64,000 nucleotides of DNA from JAHEDH01 sp963753285 (GTDB lineage: Bacteria > Actinomycetota > Acidimicrobiia > Spongiisociales > ZC4RG35): NCBI GenBank assembly GCA_963753285.1, contig CAVWBT010000004.1:124001-188000 (forward strand), read 5' to 3'. The position numbers and the translations under genes were made by a program. Under the pieces are notes generated by a model. The model was not told the origin of the DNA. It was given only the letters and a program-made list of their open reading frames with translations, and did not search any database. Shown piece after piece: positions 56,466 through 64,000 of this stretch (the stretch's first letter is position 1; every line of letters starts with the position of its first letter).

Positions 56466-57356
56466 ATGCGCTTCGGGCTCGCACTCGACCTCCATGCACC
56501 TTCCTCGGATGCCTCAGAGGTCGGGTGGCTCAACGTCCGCTCACAAGCGCTCGAGGCCGAACGGCTCGGACTCGATCTCGTCGTGCTCCCCGACCACCTG
56601 TCGTATCGGGCCGGTGAGGAGAACGGATACTCGGCGCCGGACGAACCCGTCGGCGTCCGAGAAGCGACCACGATCGCAGCTGCGATCGCCGCCGCCACGT
56701 CGCGGATCAGGATCGGCCACTCGGTCATCAACGCCCCGTATCGAACACCGGCAATGCTTGCTCACATCGCAGCCACGCTCGCCGACATCTCCGGGGGCCG
56801 ATACTCGCTCGGCATCGGCGCCGGCAACAGCTTCGACTACGACCAGATCGGGGTCGAGGCCGACCACCGGGCCGGGCGCTTCGAGGAGTGCGTACGGATC
56901 GTCTCCGGCATGCTCCGAGAGGGGGAGGCCAACCTCGAAGGGACCTACTGGTCCGCCCACCATGCCGAGCTGGCATTCCGACCCGACGACACGCACAGGC
57001 CGCCCATCGTGATCGCGGCCGGCGGGCCCAGAACCATGCAGACCGCCGTCCGATTCGGCGACGGATGGAACGGATGGGTGCCGACGGACCCCGACGACGA
57101 CACCATCGACCGTCTCCTCGCGCTCCTCGAGCAGACCTGCGACGAGGTCGGCCGGGACCCGTCCTCGATCGAGGCGACGATCGACCTCGGCGTGGACCCG
57201 CTCGATCTCGCCGGGGCCCGGTCGAGATCTCTGGAGATGCTCGCCCGGCTCGACGGTCTAGGCATCGACGAGGTCCGCTGCTACGCCCACGGAGCACCCA
57301 CCCACGAAGGGCGACTGGAGGCGGGCCGGGCGTTTGCCGACCTCGTCGCAGGGTGA
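56466..57356 (+). CDS. LLM-class F420-dependent oxidoreductase
   Basis: A 296-residue TIM-barrel flavin/deazaflavin enzyme of the luciferase-like family. Family blocks: MRFGLALDL, LGLDLVVLPDHLS, TTIAAAIAAATSRIRIG (the conserved RIxxG strand), FEECVRIVSGML, PIVIAAGGPRTMQTAVRFGDGWN. In actinobacteria of this type F420 is the usual cofactor, but FMN cannot be excluded. The substrate is unknown. Confidence 0.9.
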   Translation: MRFGLALDLHAPSSDASEVGWLNVRSQALEAERLGLDLVVLPDHLSYRAGEENGYSAPDEPVGVREATTIAAAIAAATSRIRIGHSVINAPYRTPAMLAHIAATLADISGGRYSLGIGAGNSFDYDQIGVEADHRAGRFEECVRIVSGMLREGEANLEGTYWSAHHAELAFRPDDTHRPPIVIAAGGPRTMQTAVRFGDGWNGWVPTDPDDDTIDRLLALLEQTCDEVGRDPSSIEATIDLGVDPLDLAGARSRSLEMLARLDGLGIDEVRCYAHGAPTHEGRLEAGRAFADLVAG

Positions 57357-57511
57357 AGAGGCGCCAATCGGCGCCATGGCCTGGAAGTGAACATACGAGT
57401 GTCGTGGCGGCGGATCCGGATCGTCGGCGGTCACCTCGCCGTCAGGGGCAGGAACGACTCGAGCCGGGCTGGACTTCCCGGAACGTCCTCCTGCCGCATC
57501 GGTATCGGCGC

Positions 57512-57889
57512 TCACACCCCGTCAACGTCTCCGTCCGAGTTCCTGCGCTGCTGGCGATCGAGACGCGCCTCGACGGCGTGGCCTGCCACCGCACTGAGGA
57601 ACGAGACGAGAATCCCGAGACCGATCAGCACGTAGACGATCGTGAAGACCTTTCCCACCGTCGTCTGCGGTGAGAAGTCGCCGTAGCCGACGGTCGTCAG
57701 GGTGATGACCGAGAAGTAGACCGAGTCCACGACCGACCAACCCTCGACCCGCCAATAGAACAGCGTGCCGGACCCGAGCAACACGGCGACCAGGAAGGTG
57801 AGAGCCTGGAACTGGGGATAGACCCACCCCCGACGCATCGCTGCGAACAGGCTTCTGAGTGTTGTGAAGAAGGCGATCATCGCCGGCAC
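57512..57889 (-). CDS. Two-TM potassium channel
   Basis: A 125-residue pore protein: TM1 (about 29-47), pore helix and selectivity filter TTVGYGDF (about 65-72) and TM2 (about 80-103), with a short basic tail. It has no RCK or ligand-binding domain, so it is a minimal KcsA-like channel. It is divergent from the hox operon with only 116 bases between starts; both promoters share that space. Confidence 0.88.
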   Translation of the reverse strand: MPAMIAFFTTLRSLFAAMRRGWVYPQFQALTFLVAVLLGSGTLFYWRVEGWSVVDSVYFSVITLTTVGYGDFSPQTTVGKVFTIVYVLIGLGILVSFLSAVAGHAVEARLDRQQRRNSDGDVDGV

Positions 57890-57929
57890 AGTGCCAGGCT
57901 GCTGGTTGTGGTCGTCCGACCGCAGCTAC

Positions 57930-57943
57930 GGGCCATTCGTCCC
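57930..57943 (+). promoter_or_regulatory. DosR-like box GGGCCATTCGTCCC
   Basis: 11 of 14 bases match the mycobacterial DosR consensus GGGACTWWAGTCCC. It lies 63 bases before hoxE and within the K+ channel/hox intergenic space. In mycobacteria DosR controls a hydrogenase and other hypoxia genes, so the placement is meaningful; the match itself is moderate. Confidence 0.45.
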
Positions 57944-58005
57944 TGTTGCGCGGCGCACTGACACGACAGGGTTTGACTCACGGACCTGCAAGGGAGCCCT
58001 GGCCC

Positions 58006-58524
58006 ATGACGACGACAACGGGCGCTGCCGAGACGGCGCACCCATCCGGAGACGATCGATTCGAGATCGTCGACAAGCACCTCAAACGGGTGCGCTACGA
58101 ACAGGACCAGTTGATCGAGACGCTGCACGTCGCCCAGGACGTGTTCGGCTACCTGTCCGAGGACGTGCTCATCTACGTAGCCCGCGCCCTCATGCTGCCG
58201 CCATCAATGGTGTACGGGGTCGCGACGTTCTATCAGCTGTTCACGTTCGAGGCTCCCGGTGACCACGCCTGCACCGTCTGCACCGGCACCGCCTGCTACG
58301 TCAAGGGCGCCGACGACATCGTGCGGTCGGTGAGCGACGCGCACGGCGTCGCAGCCGGGGCGACCTCGGAGGATGGCACGCTCACCCTGAAGACGGCCCG
58401 CTGTCTCGGCTCGTGTGGCCTGGCGCCGGTGGTCGTGCTCGACGGCGCCGTCCACGGACGTCTCGACCCGGGCGAGGTCCTCGCCCTCGTCCAACAGGCG
58501 CTCGAAACCGAGGAGACCGACTGA
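58006..58524 (+). CDS. hoxE: HoxE, [2Fe-2S] diaphorase subunit
   Basis: 172 residues, NuoE-like thioredoxin-fold ferredoxin. Family blocks LIETLHVAQDVFGYLSED, PPSMVYGVATFYQLF, and cluster ligands in CTVCTGTAC and CLGSCGLAP. In HoxEFUYH it belongs to the diaphorase arm that passes electrons between NAD(P) and the hydrogenase. ATG 58006 has GGGAG 11 bases upstream. It is first in the hox operon and overlaps hoxF (TGATG). Confidence 0.92.
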   Translation: MTTTTGAAETAHPSGDDRFEIVDKHLKRVRYEQDQLIETLHVAQDVFGYLSEDVLIYVARALMLPPSMVYGVATFYQLFTFEAPGDHACTVCTGTACYVKGADDIVRSVSDAHGVAAGATSEDGTLTLKTARCLGSCGLAPVVVLDGAVHGRLDPGEVLALVQQALETEETD

Positions 58525-60155
58525 TGGCCACCCCGATCGATCTGCACGAAGTCGCCGAGCGAGAGCTCGAAGCCCGCAGCCGGTATCCGTGGCGCCTCAA
58601 GGCGTGCGCCTCGACGGCCTGCCTGTCGGCGGGAGCCGGCGCATCCATGACCGCGATGGAGCGCGCCGTGGAAGCCGACGACCTCGCACTCGACGTCCAA
58701 CTCATCCCGACCGGCTGCATGGGATTGTGCAGCCGCGGGCCGCTGGTGCGGCTGCTCCGACGCGGGGGCGAAGAGACGATGTACCAGGACGTCACCCCAG
58801 AGGTCGGCGCCGACATCATCCGACGCCACATCCGAGACGGGCAGGTCGTGACCGACAGCGTCCTCGACGAGCGCATCCCGTTCTTCGAGAGCCAGCAACG
58901 GATCGTGCTCGCCAACGGCGGCATCATCAACCCGGACCGCATCGAGTCGTACGTGGCACACGGCGGATACTCGGCGCTGCACAAGGCGCTCACGTCCATG
59001 ACCCCCGAAGAGGTCCTCGAACAGGTCCGGATCTCGGGGATCCGCGGACGGGGTGGCGCCGGCTACCCGACCGGCAACAAGTGGAGTCTGCTCGCAGCAG
59101 CGCCGGGCAACGAGAAGTATCTGGTGGCCAACGGGGACGAAGGCGACCCCGGCGCCTACATGGACCGGACCGTCATGGAAGACGACCCTCATCGCCTGCT
59201 GGAAGGCATGGCGATCGCCGCCTATGCCACCGGCGCTTCGAAGGCATTCATCTACGTCAGGGCGGAGTACCCCAGGGCGGTGGAACGTCTCGACCGCGCC
59301 ATCCGAGTGGCCCGACGCAACCGCCTGTTGGGGCGCAAGATCCTCGACAGCGACTTCGATCTCGAGATCACCGTCCGGATCGGCGCCGGCGCGTTCGTCT
59401 GTGGAGAGGAGACCGCGCTCATGGCGTCGATCGAGGGCAAACGGGGCACCCCGCGGCTTCGCCCGCCCTACCCCACCGAACACGGCCTGTGGGGTGCCCC
59501 GACGATGATCAACAACGTCGAGACACTGGCGAACATCCCCGCCATCGTCACCCACGGCGGCGAGTGGTTCGCTTCGATCGGCACACCCAACAGCACCGGC
59601 ACCAAGGTGTTCGCCCTCGCCGGCGACCTCGTGAACATCGGGCTCATCGAAGTGCCGATGGGCACGACGCTCCGCCACATCGTCGAAGACATCGGGGGCG
59701 GCATCCCGGACGGGAAGTCGTTCAAGGCGGCCCAGACCGGCGGCCCGTCCGGCGGCTGCATCCCGTCCGACCACCTCGACACGCCGGTGGACTACGACAG
59801 CCTCAGACAGCTCGGCTCGATCATGGGCTCGGGTGGACTCATCGTGATGGACGAAGACGTGGCGATGCCCGACGTTGCCAAGTTCTTCATGGAGTTCTGC
59901 ATGGACGAGAGCTGCGGCAAGTGCACGCCGTGCCGGGCAGGCACGGTGCAGATGCACGGACTCCTCGCCAAGATCACCGCCGGCCAGGGCACGGCCCGAG
60001 ATCTCAGAGATCTCGAGCATCTGTGCCGGGTCGTGCGCGACACGTCGCTGTGCGGGCTGGGCCAGAGCGCCCCGAACCCGGTGGTGAGCACGCTCCACTA
60101 CTTCCGCGACGAGTACGAAGCACTGCTGACGGATCGGGAGGTCATCGATGCCTGA
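58524..60155 (+). CDS. hoxF: HoxF, FMN/NAD-binding diaphorase subunit
   Basis: 543 residues. The N-terminal ~110 residues form a second [2Fe-2S] thioredoxin-like domain (CASTACLSAG, TGCMGLCSRGP). The core has the FMN/NADH site of the NuoF family (GIRGRGGAGYPTGNKW, NGDEGDPGAYMDR, GAGAFVCGEETAL) and the C-terminal [4Fe-4S] ligands (ESCGKCTPCRAG...C). It catalyses NAD(P) reduction/oxidation. The start overlaps the hoxE stop; the end overlaps hoxU by 8 bases. Confidence 0.95.
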   Translation: MATPIDLHEVAERELEARSRYPWRLKACASTACLSAGAGASMTAMERAVEADDLALDVQLIPTGCMGLCSRGPLVRLLRRGGEETMYQDVTPEVGADIIRRHIRDGQVVTDSVLDERIPFFESQQRIVLANGGIINPDRIESYVAHGGYSALHKALTSMTPEEVLEQVRISGIRGRGGAGYPTGNKWSLLAAAPGNEKYLVANGDEGDPGAYMDRTVMEDDPHRLLEGMAIAAYATGASKAFIYVRAEYPRAVERLDRAIRVARRNRLLGRKILDSDFDLEITVRIGAGAFVCGEETALMASIEGKRGTPRLRPPYPTEHGLWGAPTMINNVETLANIPAIVTHGGEWFASIGTPNSTGTKVFALAGDLVNIGLIEVPMGTTLRHIVEDIGGGIPDGKSFKAAQTGGPSGGCIPSDHLDTPVDYDSLRQLGSIMGSGGLIVMDEDVAMPDVAKFFMEFCMDESCGKCTPCRAGTVQMHGLLAKITAGQGTARDLRDLEHLCRVVRDTSLCGLGQSAPNPVVSTLHYFRDEYEALLTDREVIDA

Positions 60156-60891
60156 GAGACGCCAGACCATCGAGATGAGCTTCGACGGTGTCGATGTCGA
60201 GGCGTACGCCGACGAGTCGGTCCTCCAGGCCGCCCGGCGCAACGATGTGTTCATCCCGTCCCTCTGCTTCCTCGAGGGCCTGTCGGTGTGGGGCGGGTGT
60301 CGCATCTGCGTCGTCGAGGTCGCAGAGGATCACCGGCTCCGCCCGGCCTGCGCCACGCCGGTCGCCGCCGATATGGAGGTGCTCGTGGACACCCCGCGCC
60401 TCAGGGCGTACCGCAAGTCGATCGTCGAGTTGCTGTTCGCCGAGGGCAACCACATCTGCGCCGTGTGCGTGTCCAACGGCAACTGTGAGCTGCAGGACAT
60501 GGCCGTGGCCTGCGGGATGGATCATGTCCGCTACGACGAACAGGCCCCCCACCGCAAAGTCGACGCCAGCCACCCGAAGTACGTGTTCGATCCCAACCGC
60601 TGCATCCTCTGCACGCGATGTGTCCGGGTCTGCGACGAGATCGAAGGCGCCCACGTCTGGGACATCTCCGAGCGGGGCAGCTCCGCCGAACTGGTCACCG
60701 AGCTCGACAAGCCCTGGGGGGAGGCCCTGTCGTGCACCTGGTGTGGGAAGTGTGTGGCGGTCTGTCCGACCGGTTCGCTGTTCTATCAGGGAAGCGCCGT
60801 CGGTGAGATGAAGCACTCCGCAGACATGATCCGGATGCTGGCCTCCGCCCGCCAGCGACACGAATGGGTCGATCCGGAGGTGCCGGCATGA
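60148..60891 (+). CDS. hoxU: HoxU, Fe-S diaphorase subunit
   Basis: 247 residues of the NuoG N-terminal type. [2Fe-2S] ligands in PSLCFLEG..GGCRICVVEV..CATPV, the His/Cys-ligated cluster in HICAVCVSNGNC, and two [4Fe-4S] sets (CILCTRCVRVC, CTWCGKCVAVCPTG). It wires HoxEF to HoxYH. It overlaps hoxF by 8 bases and hoxY by 4. Confidence 0.95.
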   Translation: MPERRQTIEMSFDGVDVEAYADESVLQAARRNDVFIPSLCFLEGLSVWGGCRICVVEVAEDHRLRPACATPVAADMEVLVDTPRLRAYRKSIVELLFAEGNHICAVCVSNGNCELQDMAVACGMDHVRYDEQAPHRKVDASHPKYVFDPNRCILCTRCVRVCDEIEGAHVWDISERGSSAELVTELDKPWGEALSCTWCGKCVAVCPTGSLFYQGSAVGEMKHSADMIRMLASARQRHEWVDPEVPA

Positions 60892-61430
60892 GCAAGCCAC
60901 GATTCGCCAGCGTCTGGCTCGGTGGGTGCTCGGGATGCCACATGTCGTTCCTCGACATGGACGAGTGGCTCTTCGAGCTCGCCCAGATGGTCGACGTCGT
61001 CTACTCGCCGATCGTCGACATCAAGGAGTTCCCCACCGATGTCGACATCACCCTCGTCGAGGGTGCCGTCGCCAACGAGGACAACGTCGAGGTCGCCCGC
61101 ATCGTCAGGGCGAACTCGCGGGTGGTGGCCTCGTTCGGCGACTGTGCAGTGTCGACCAATGTCACCGGGATGCGCAACCCGCTGGGTGATCCCGGCGGCA
61201 TCATCCAGCGGGTGTACGTCGAGGCGCCCGACCGCGACGGGGTCGCCCCGGATGCGCCGGGGATCGTCCCGCCGCTGCTGCCGAAGGTGCTCCCCCTCCA
61301 CAAGATCATCTCCGTCGACTTCTACATGCCCGGTTGCCCTCCGTCGGCCGCCGAGATCCAGCGGGCGATCGAGACCCTGATATCCGACGACCTCAGACAC
61401 GGGGTCGCAGAAGACATCCGGCGCGGATAG
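60888..61430 (+). CDS. hoxY: HoxY, small subunit of [NiFe] hydrogenase
   Basis: 180 residues from ATG 60888 (ATGA overlap with hoxU). The proximal [4Fe-4S] cluster ligands are in LGGCSGCHMS, FGDCAVS and PGCPPSA. The short length, without extra Fe-S domains or a Tat signal, is as expected for a cytoplasmic group 3d hydrogenase. It forms the dimer with HoxH. Confidence 0.95.
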   Translation: MSKPRFASVWLGGCSGCHMSFLDMDEWLFELAQMVDVVYSPIVDIKEFPTDVDITLVEGAVANEDNVEVARIVRANSRVVASFGDCAVSTNVTGMRNPLGDPGGIIQRVYVEAPDRDGVAPDAPGIVPPLLPKVLPLHKIISVDFYMPGCPPSAAEIQRAIETLISDDLRHGVAEDIRRG

Positions 61431-61438
61431 GAGAGACC

Positions 61439-62878
61439 ATGCACGATCTCGTCGTCATCGACCCCGTGACCCGGATCGAGGGACACGCCAAGATCACCAT
61501 CGCCCTCGATGACAAAGGCGGCGTCGCCGACGCTCGCTTCCACGTCACCGAGTTCCGCGGGTTCGAGGAGTTCTGCAAGGGACGGCCCGTGTGGGAGATG
61601 CCCAGCCTCACGGCCCGTACGTGCGGAATCTGCCCGGTCAGCCACCTGCTGGCATCGGCGAAGACCGGTGACGCAATCATGGGCGTCACCATCCCGTCGA
61701 CGGCGGTCGAGCTGAGGAGGATCGCCAACCTCGGTCAGATCATCCAGTCACATGCCCTGAGCTTCTTTCATCTCAGCGCACCCGACCTGCTGCTCGGCAT
61801 GGACGCCGACCCGGCGACCCGAAACGTGTTCGGGTTGATGGCGTCAGAGCCGGAACTCGCCCGCCGAGGCATTCGCCTGCGCAGCTTCGGCCAGTCGGTG
61901 ATCGAGGCGATCGCAGGCCGCAAGGTCCACTCGCCGGGCATCGTGCCGGGCGGGATCGCACACCCGATGACGGCCGAGACGAGAGCAGCACTGACCGAGG
62001 GCCTGGTCGAAGCACGAGAGACCGCTGCCGATGCTGTCACGCTGTTCACCGGGATGCTGGATCGGTTCGAGCGGGAGGTCCGGGCGTTCGGGCAGTTCCC
62101 CAGTCTCCACATGGGACTGGCGAACGACGCCGGGGTCTGGGAGCACTACGACGGTCATCTCAAGATGGTCGACGCCGACGGATCAGTCGTGGTCGACGGG
62201 CTCGCACCCTCGGAGTATCGAACGATCATCGGTGAGGCCGGACGCAAGGACTCCTATCTCAAGTCCCCGTACTTCAAGCCTCGAGTCTCCGATACCGATG
62301 ATCCGGCCGTCGGGACGTATCGGGTCGGACCGCTGGCGCGCCTCAACGTGTGCGTGTCGATGGGTGTCCCGGCCGCCGACGAGGCGCTTGCCGAGTACCG
62401 GGAGCGGGCAGGCGGGGTCGCCAACTCGTCGTTCTTCTACCACTACGCCAGGCTGATCGAGATCCTGGCGGCGACCGAGCACATGGCGCTGCTGTTGGCC
62501 GACGACGACATCACCGGCACCAAGGTGCGGGCGACCGCCGGAATCAACCAGCTCCACGCCGTCGGGGCGTCGGAGGCTCCCCGGGGAACCCTGTTCCACG
62601 AATACACGGTGGACGACACCGGGATCCTCACGGACGTGAACATGATCATCGCCACCGGCCAGAACAATCTGGCGATGAACGCCACGATCCTGCAGATCGC
62701 CCGCGAGTGGATCGAAGGGCCGACCATCCCCGAGCCGATCCTGAATCGGGTCGAGGCCGGGATCCGGGCGTTCGACCCGTGCCTGAGTTGCTCGACGCAT
62801 GCCATCGGTCAGATGCCGCTGGTCATCGAGCTGGTAGGCCCCGAAGGTGAGACCGTCTGTCAGATGCGGCGTGACTGA
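61439..62878 (+). CDS. hoxH: HoxH, large subunit of [NiFe] hydrogenase
   Basis: 479 residues from ATG 61439. The Ni-Fe centre ligands are complete: Cys62 and Cys65 (RTCGIC) and Cys448 and Cys451 (DPCLSCSTH). A 25-residue tail follows His454, where the maturation protease should cut. RIEGH at the start is typical. It interconverts H2 and protons plus electrons. There is an 8-base space after hoxY with GGAGAG. hoxW overlaps its end. Confidence 0.96.
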   Translation: MHDLVVIDPVTRIEGHAKITIALDDKGGVADARFHVTEFRGFEEFCKGRPVWEMPSLTARTCGICPVSHLLASAKTGDAIMGVTIPSTAVELRRIANLGQIIQSHALSFFHLSAPDLLLGMDADPATRNVFGLMASEPELARRGIRLRSFGQSVIEAIAGRKVHSPGIVPGGIAHPMTAETRAALTEGLVEARETAADAVTLFTGMLDRFEREVRAFGQFPSLHMGLANDAGVWEHYDGHLKMVDADGSVVVDGLAPSEYRTIIGEAGRKDSYLKSPYFKPRVSDTDDPAVGTYRVGPLARLNVCVSMGVPAADEALAEYRERAGGVANSSFFYHYARLIEILAATEHMALLLADDDITGTKVRATAGINQLHAVGASEAPRGTLFHEYTVDDTGILTDVNMIIATGQNNLAMNATILQIAREWIEGPTIPEPILNRVEAGIRAFDPCLSCSTHAIGQMPLVIELVGPEGETVCQMRRD

Positions 62879-63311
62879 CCTGCTGGTCATCGGCTACGGC
62901 AACGACCTGCGCTCCGACGACGGCGCGGGTCGGGCCGTGGCCGAGATGGTCTCCGACCTCGCCCTCCCCGGGGTCGAGGTCCGGACGATGTCCCAACTCA
63001 CCCCCGAGCTGACGCTGGAGATCACGGGCCGCCGGAAGGTCGTGTTCGTCGACGCCGACATCGACGCCACCGAGGTCACCGTCCGCCCGGTCACCGCGGG
63101 ACCACCGGGCGACGGGGCGATGACCCATCACGGCGATCCGGCCACACTGCTCTCGCTCACCGCGAACGTGGGGCCCCTCCCCGACGAGGCCTTCGTCATC
63201 TCCATCCCGGCGACGAACCTCGAGATTGGGTTCACCTTCTCGCCGGCCACCGACCGCGCGATCGGAGAGGCGGTCGACCTGATTGCCGGTCTCGCCCAGA
63301 CGCTTGGCTGA
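62871..63311 (+). CDS. hoxW: HoxW, hydrogenase maturation endopeptidase
   Basis: 146 residues from GTG 62871, overlapping the hoxH stop. HybD/HoxW-type fold: VIGYGNDLRSDDGAG with the Ni-sensing acidic residue, then VDADID and a THHG His. It should remove the 25-residue HoxH tail once Ni is inserted. No hypABCDEF genes are in view; they must lie outside the window. Confidence 0.9.
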   Translation: MTDLLVIGYGNDLRSDDGAGRAVAEMVSDLALPGVEVRTMSQLTPELTLEITGRRKVVFVDADIDATEVTVRPVTAGPPGDGAMTHHGDPATLLSLTANVGPLPDEAFVISIPATNLEIGFTFSPATDRAIGEAVDLIAGLAQTLG

Positions 63312-63317
63312 CCGGCC

Positions 63318-63338
63318 GAGGCACAGCAGAGGTGCCTT
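63318..63338 (+). terminator. Hairpin after the hox operon
   Basis: AGGCAC (63319-63324) pairs with GTGCCT (63332-63337) around a short loop, 8 bases after the hoxW stop. A 12-bp palindrome, ACCTGATCAGGT, lies further on at 63388-63399. Confidence 0.5.
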
Positions 63339-63435
63339 CGACGAACAACCACCCGGTTCTTGTGCCGAACCAGTGCGGCCCCGCTCGACCTGATCAGGTG
63401 GAGCCTCGGGTTCCAACGCCGGTAGACGTGGTCAT

Positions 63436-63456
63436 AACATACGATTATCGTGTATT
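63436..63456 (+). promoter_or_regulatory. Near-palindromic operator before the RHH-like gene
   Basis: AACATACGA (63436-63444) and TCGTGTATT (63448-63456) match as an inverted repeat at 7 of 9 positions around TTA, ending two bases before the start codon. AT-rich for this genome. Suggests autoregulation with a leaderless mRNA. Confidence 0.45.
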
Positions 63457-63458
63457 AG

Positions 63459-63653
63459 ATGAAACAGATCAGCATGCAGATCACCGAGGAGACAGCGCGT
63501 CAGATGACGGAACTCGCAGTCCATTGGGGTCTGCCCCGCGTGAGGCACAACACCGCGGTCGTCGAGCGGGCGGTCGCCCTCGCCTTCATGCTGGAGGTCG
63601 GGTACGAGAAGTACCAGCAGCGCATCACCGAGGTGACGAAGGAGCCGGAATGA
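63459..63653 (+). CDS. Small ribbon-helix-helix-like protein
   Basis: 64 residues. The N-terminus (KQISMQITEETARQMTELA, then TAVVERAVALAF) has the strand-helix-helix pattern of ribbon-helix-helix antitoxins and repressors. No ribosome site is seen; the start follows the palindrome directly. Its TGA overlaps the next ATG (ATGA), so the two are coupled, as in toxin-antitoxin pairs. No known toxin family is seen next to it. Confidence 0.6.
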   Translation: MKQISMQITEETARQMTELAVHWGLPRVRHNTAVVERAVALAFMLEVGYEKYQQRITEVTKEPE

Positions 63654-63949
63654 CGACCAATGCCATCGACATCGCCTACCTCATGCGTTCGCTCGAACAA
63701 GCGCTCCGCGCCGGCTACTCGCTCCGCCAGGCGATCGAGCGCGTGTCGCACGACATGGCCGGGCTCGAACCCTTGGCTGCCGAACTGACAGACGGGCGCG
63801 ATCTGGTCGAATCGGTGGCGGCCTGGTCGCAGCAACGACCTGAACCGGAGGCAGATCTTCTGCTCGGTGCCATCCGCCTCCAGCTCGAGACACACGGCAA
63901 CTTCGCCGACACGCTCGGCATCCTCCATCGGGTGCTCGACCGACGCTGA
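63650..63949 (+). CDS. Minimal soluble GspF/TadB-like domain protein
   Basis: 99 residues, no membrane segment. The whole protein resembles one cytoplasmic T2SSF domain of GspF/TadB/TadC: ALRAGYSLRQAIERVS, LAAELTDGRDLVESVAAW, then LLLGAIRLQLETHGNFADTL and LHRVLDRR at the end. In secretion and pilus systems this helical bundle is flanked by membrane helices and binds the assembly ATPase. Here it stands alone and is translated with an RHH-like protein. It could be a toxin-like partner, a decoy regulator of a pilus ATPase, or a repurposed adaptor. All but the fold is inference. Confidence 0.6.
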   Translation: MTTNAIDIAYLMRSLEQALRAGYSLRQAIERVSHDMAGLEPLAAELTDGRDLVESVAAWSQQRPEPEADLLLGAIRLQLETHGNFADTLGILHRVLDRR

Positions 63950-64000
63950 GCTCTCCACGTTGGACTCCGCCGGCCGTGGAGAGCAGGCTGCGCTGCGCGA

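Overview
This window is high-GC actinobacterial DNA, most likely from the class Acidimicrobiia (Ilumatobacter-like relatives). The evidence is family content: mycothiol-type DinB and maleylpyruvate isomerase proteins, an F420-type luciferase-like oxidoreductase, GIN-domain and DUF3558-like envelope proteins, T/P-rich linkers built from VPPTTTT units, several zinc-ribbon/cyclase/AAA/TPR signalling proteins, and many leaderless or near-leaderless genes. The taxonomic call is inference, because no rRNA or tRNA gene is present. I saw no phage, IS element or CRISPR array.

Layout. 0-4 kb: a DUF5995 protein, a secreted subtilase with a coiled-coil insert and Trp-rich pentapeptide repeats, and a short phosphatidylserine decarboxylase. 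4-21 kb: three large cyclase/AAA/TPR proteins (one intact at 14271-17777, two frameshifted), two envelope proteins sharing a DUF3558-like domain, small regulators and an aldehyde dehydrogenase. 21-32 kb: a cold-shock gene, a pheganomycin-ligase-like ATP-grasp enzyme, a VapBC pair, then the actinobacterial amidoligase/transglutaminase cluster (zinc metallopeptidase, transglutaminase, circularly permuted ATP-grasp fused to alpha-E, transglutaminase fused to DUF2126). 32-42 kb: a GIN-domain lipoprotein, a vapBC relic, a BMP-type binding protein, an MFS transporter, a degenerate Ser/Thr kinase, and a sensor histidine kinase translationally coupled to a repeat-rich surface protein. 42-57 kb: a mixed accessory stretch with a lone exported Hcp-like protein, a TetR operon with its own palindrome, an ArsR/double-AHSA1 pair, and an Rrf2-nirK pair. 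57-64 kb: a complete hoxEFUYHW operon (NAD-linked bidirectional [NiFe] hydrogenase, group 3d type) divergent from a K+ channel, followed by a two-gene module of a ribbon-helix-helix-like protein and a tiny soluble GspF/TadB-like protein.

The hydrogenase, nitrite reductase with fused cupredoxin, Rrf2 sensor and a DosR-like palindrome upstream of hox point to a bacterium that meets hypoxia and nitrogen oxides.

Caution: at least ten otherwise well-conserved genes carry one or more indel-type frameshifts, several at short G or C runs. Part of this is probably sequence error rather than true gene decay. Coordinates of such genes below span the whole reconstructed coding region.
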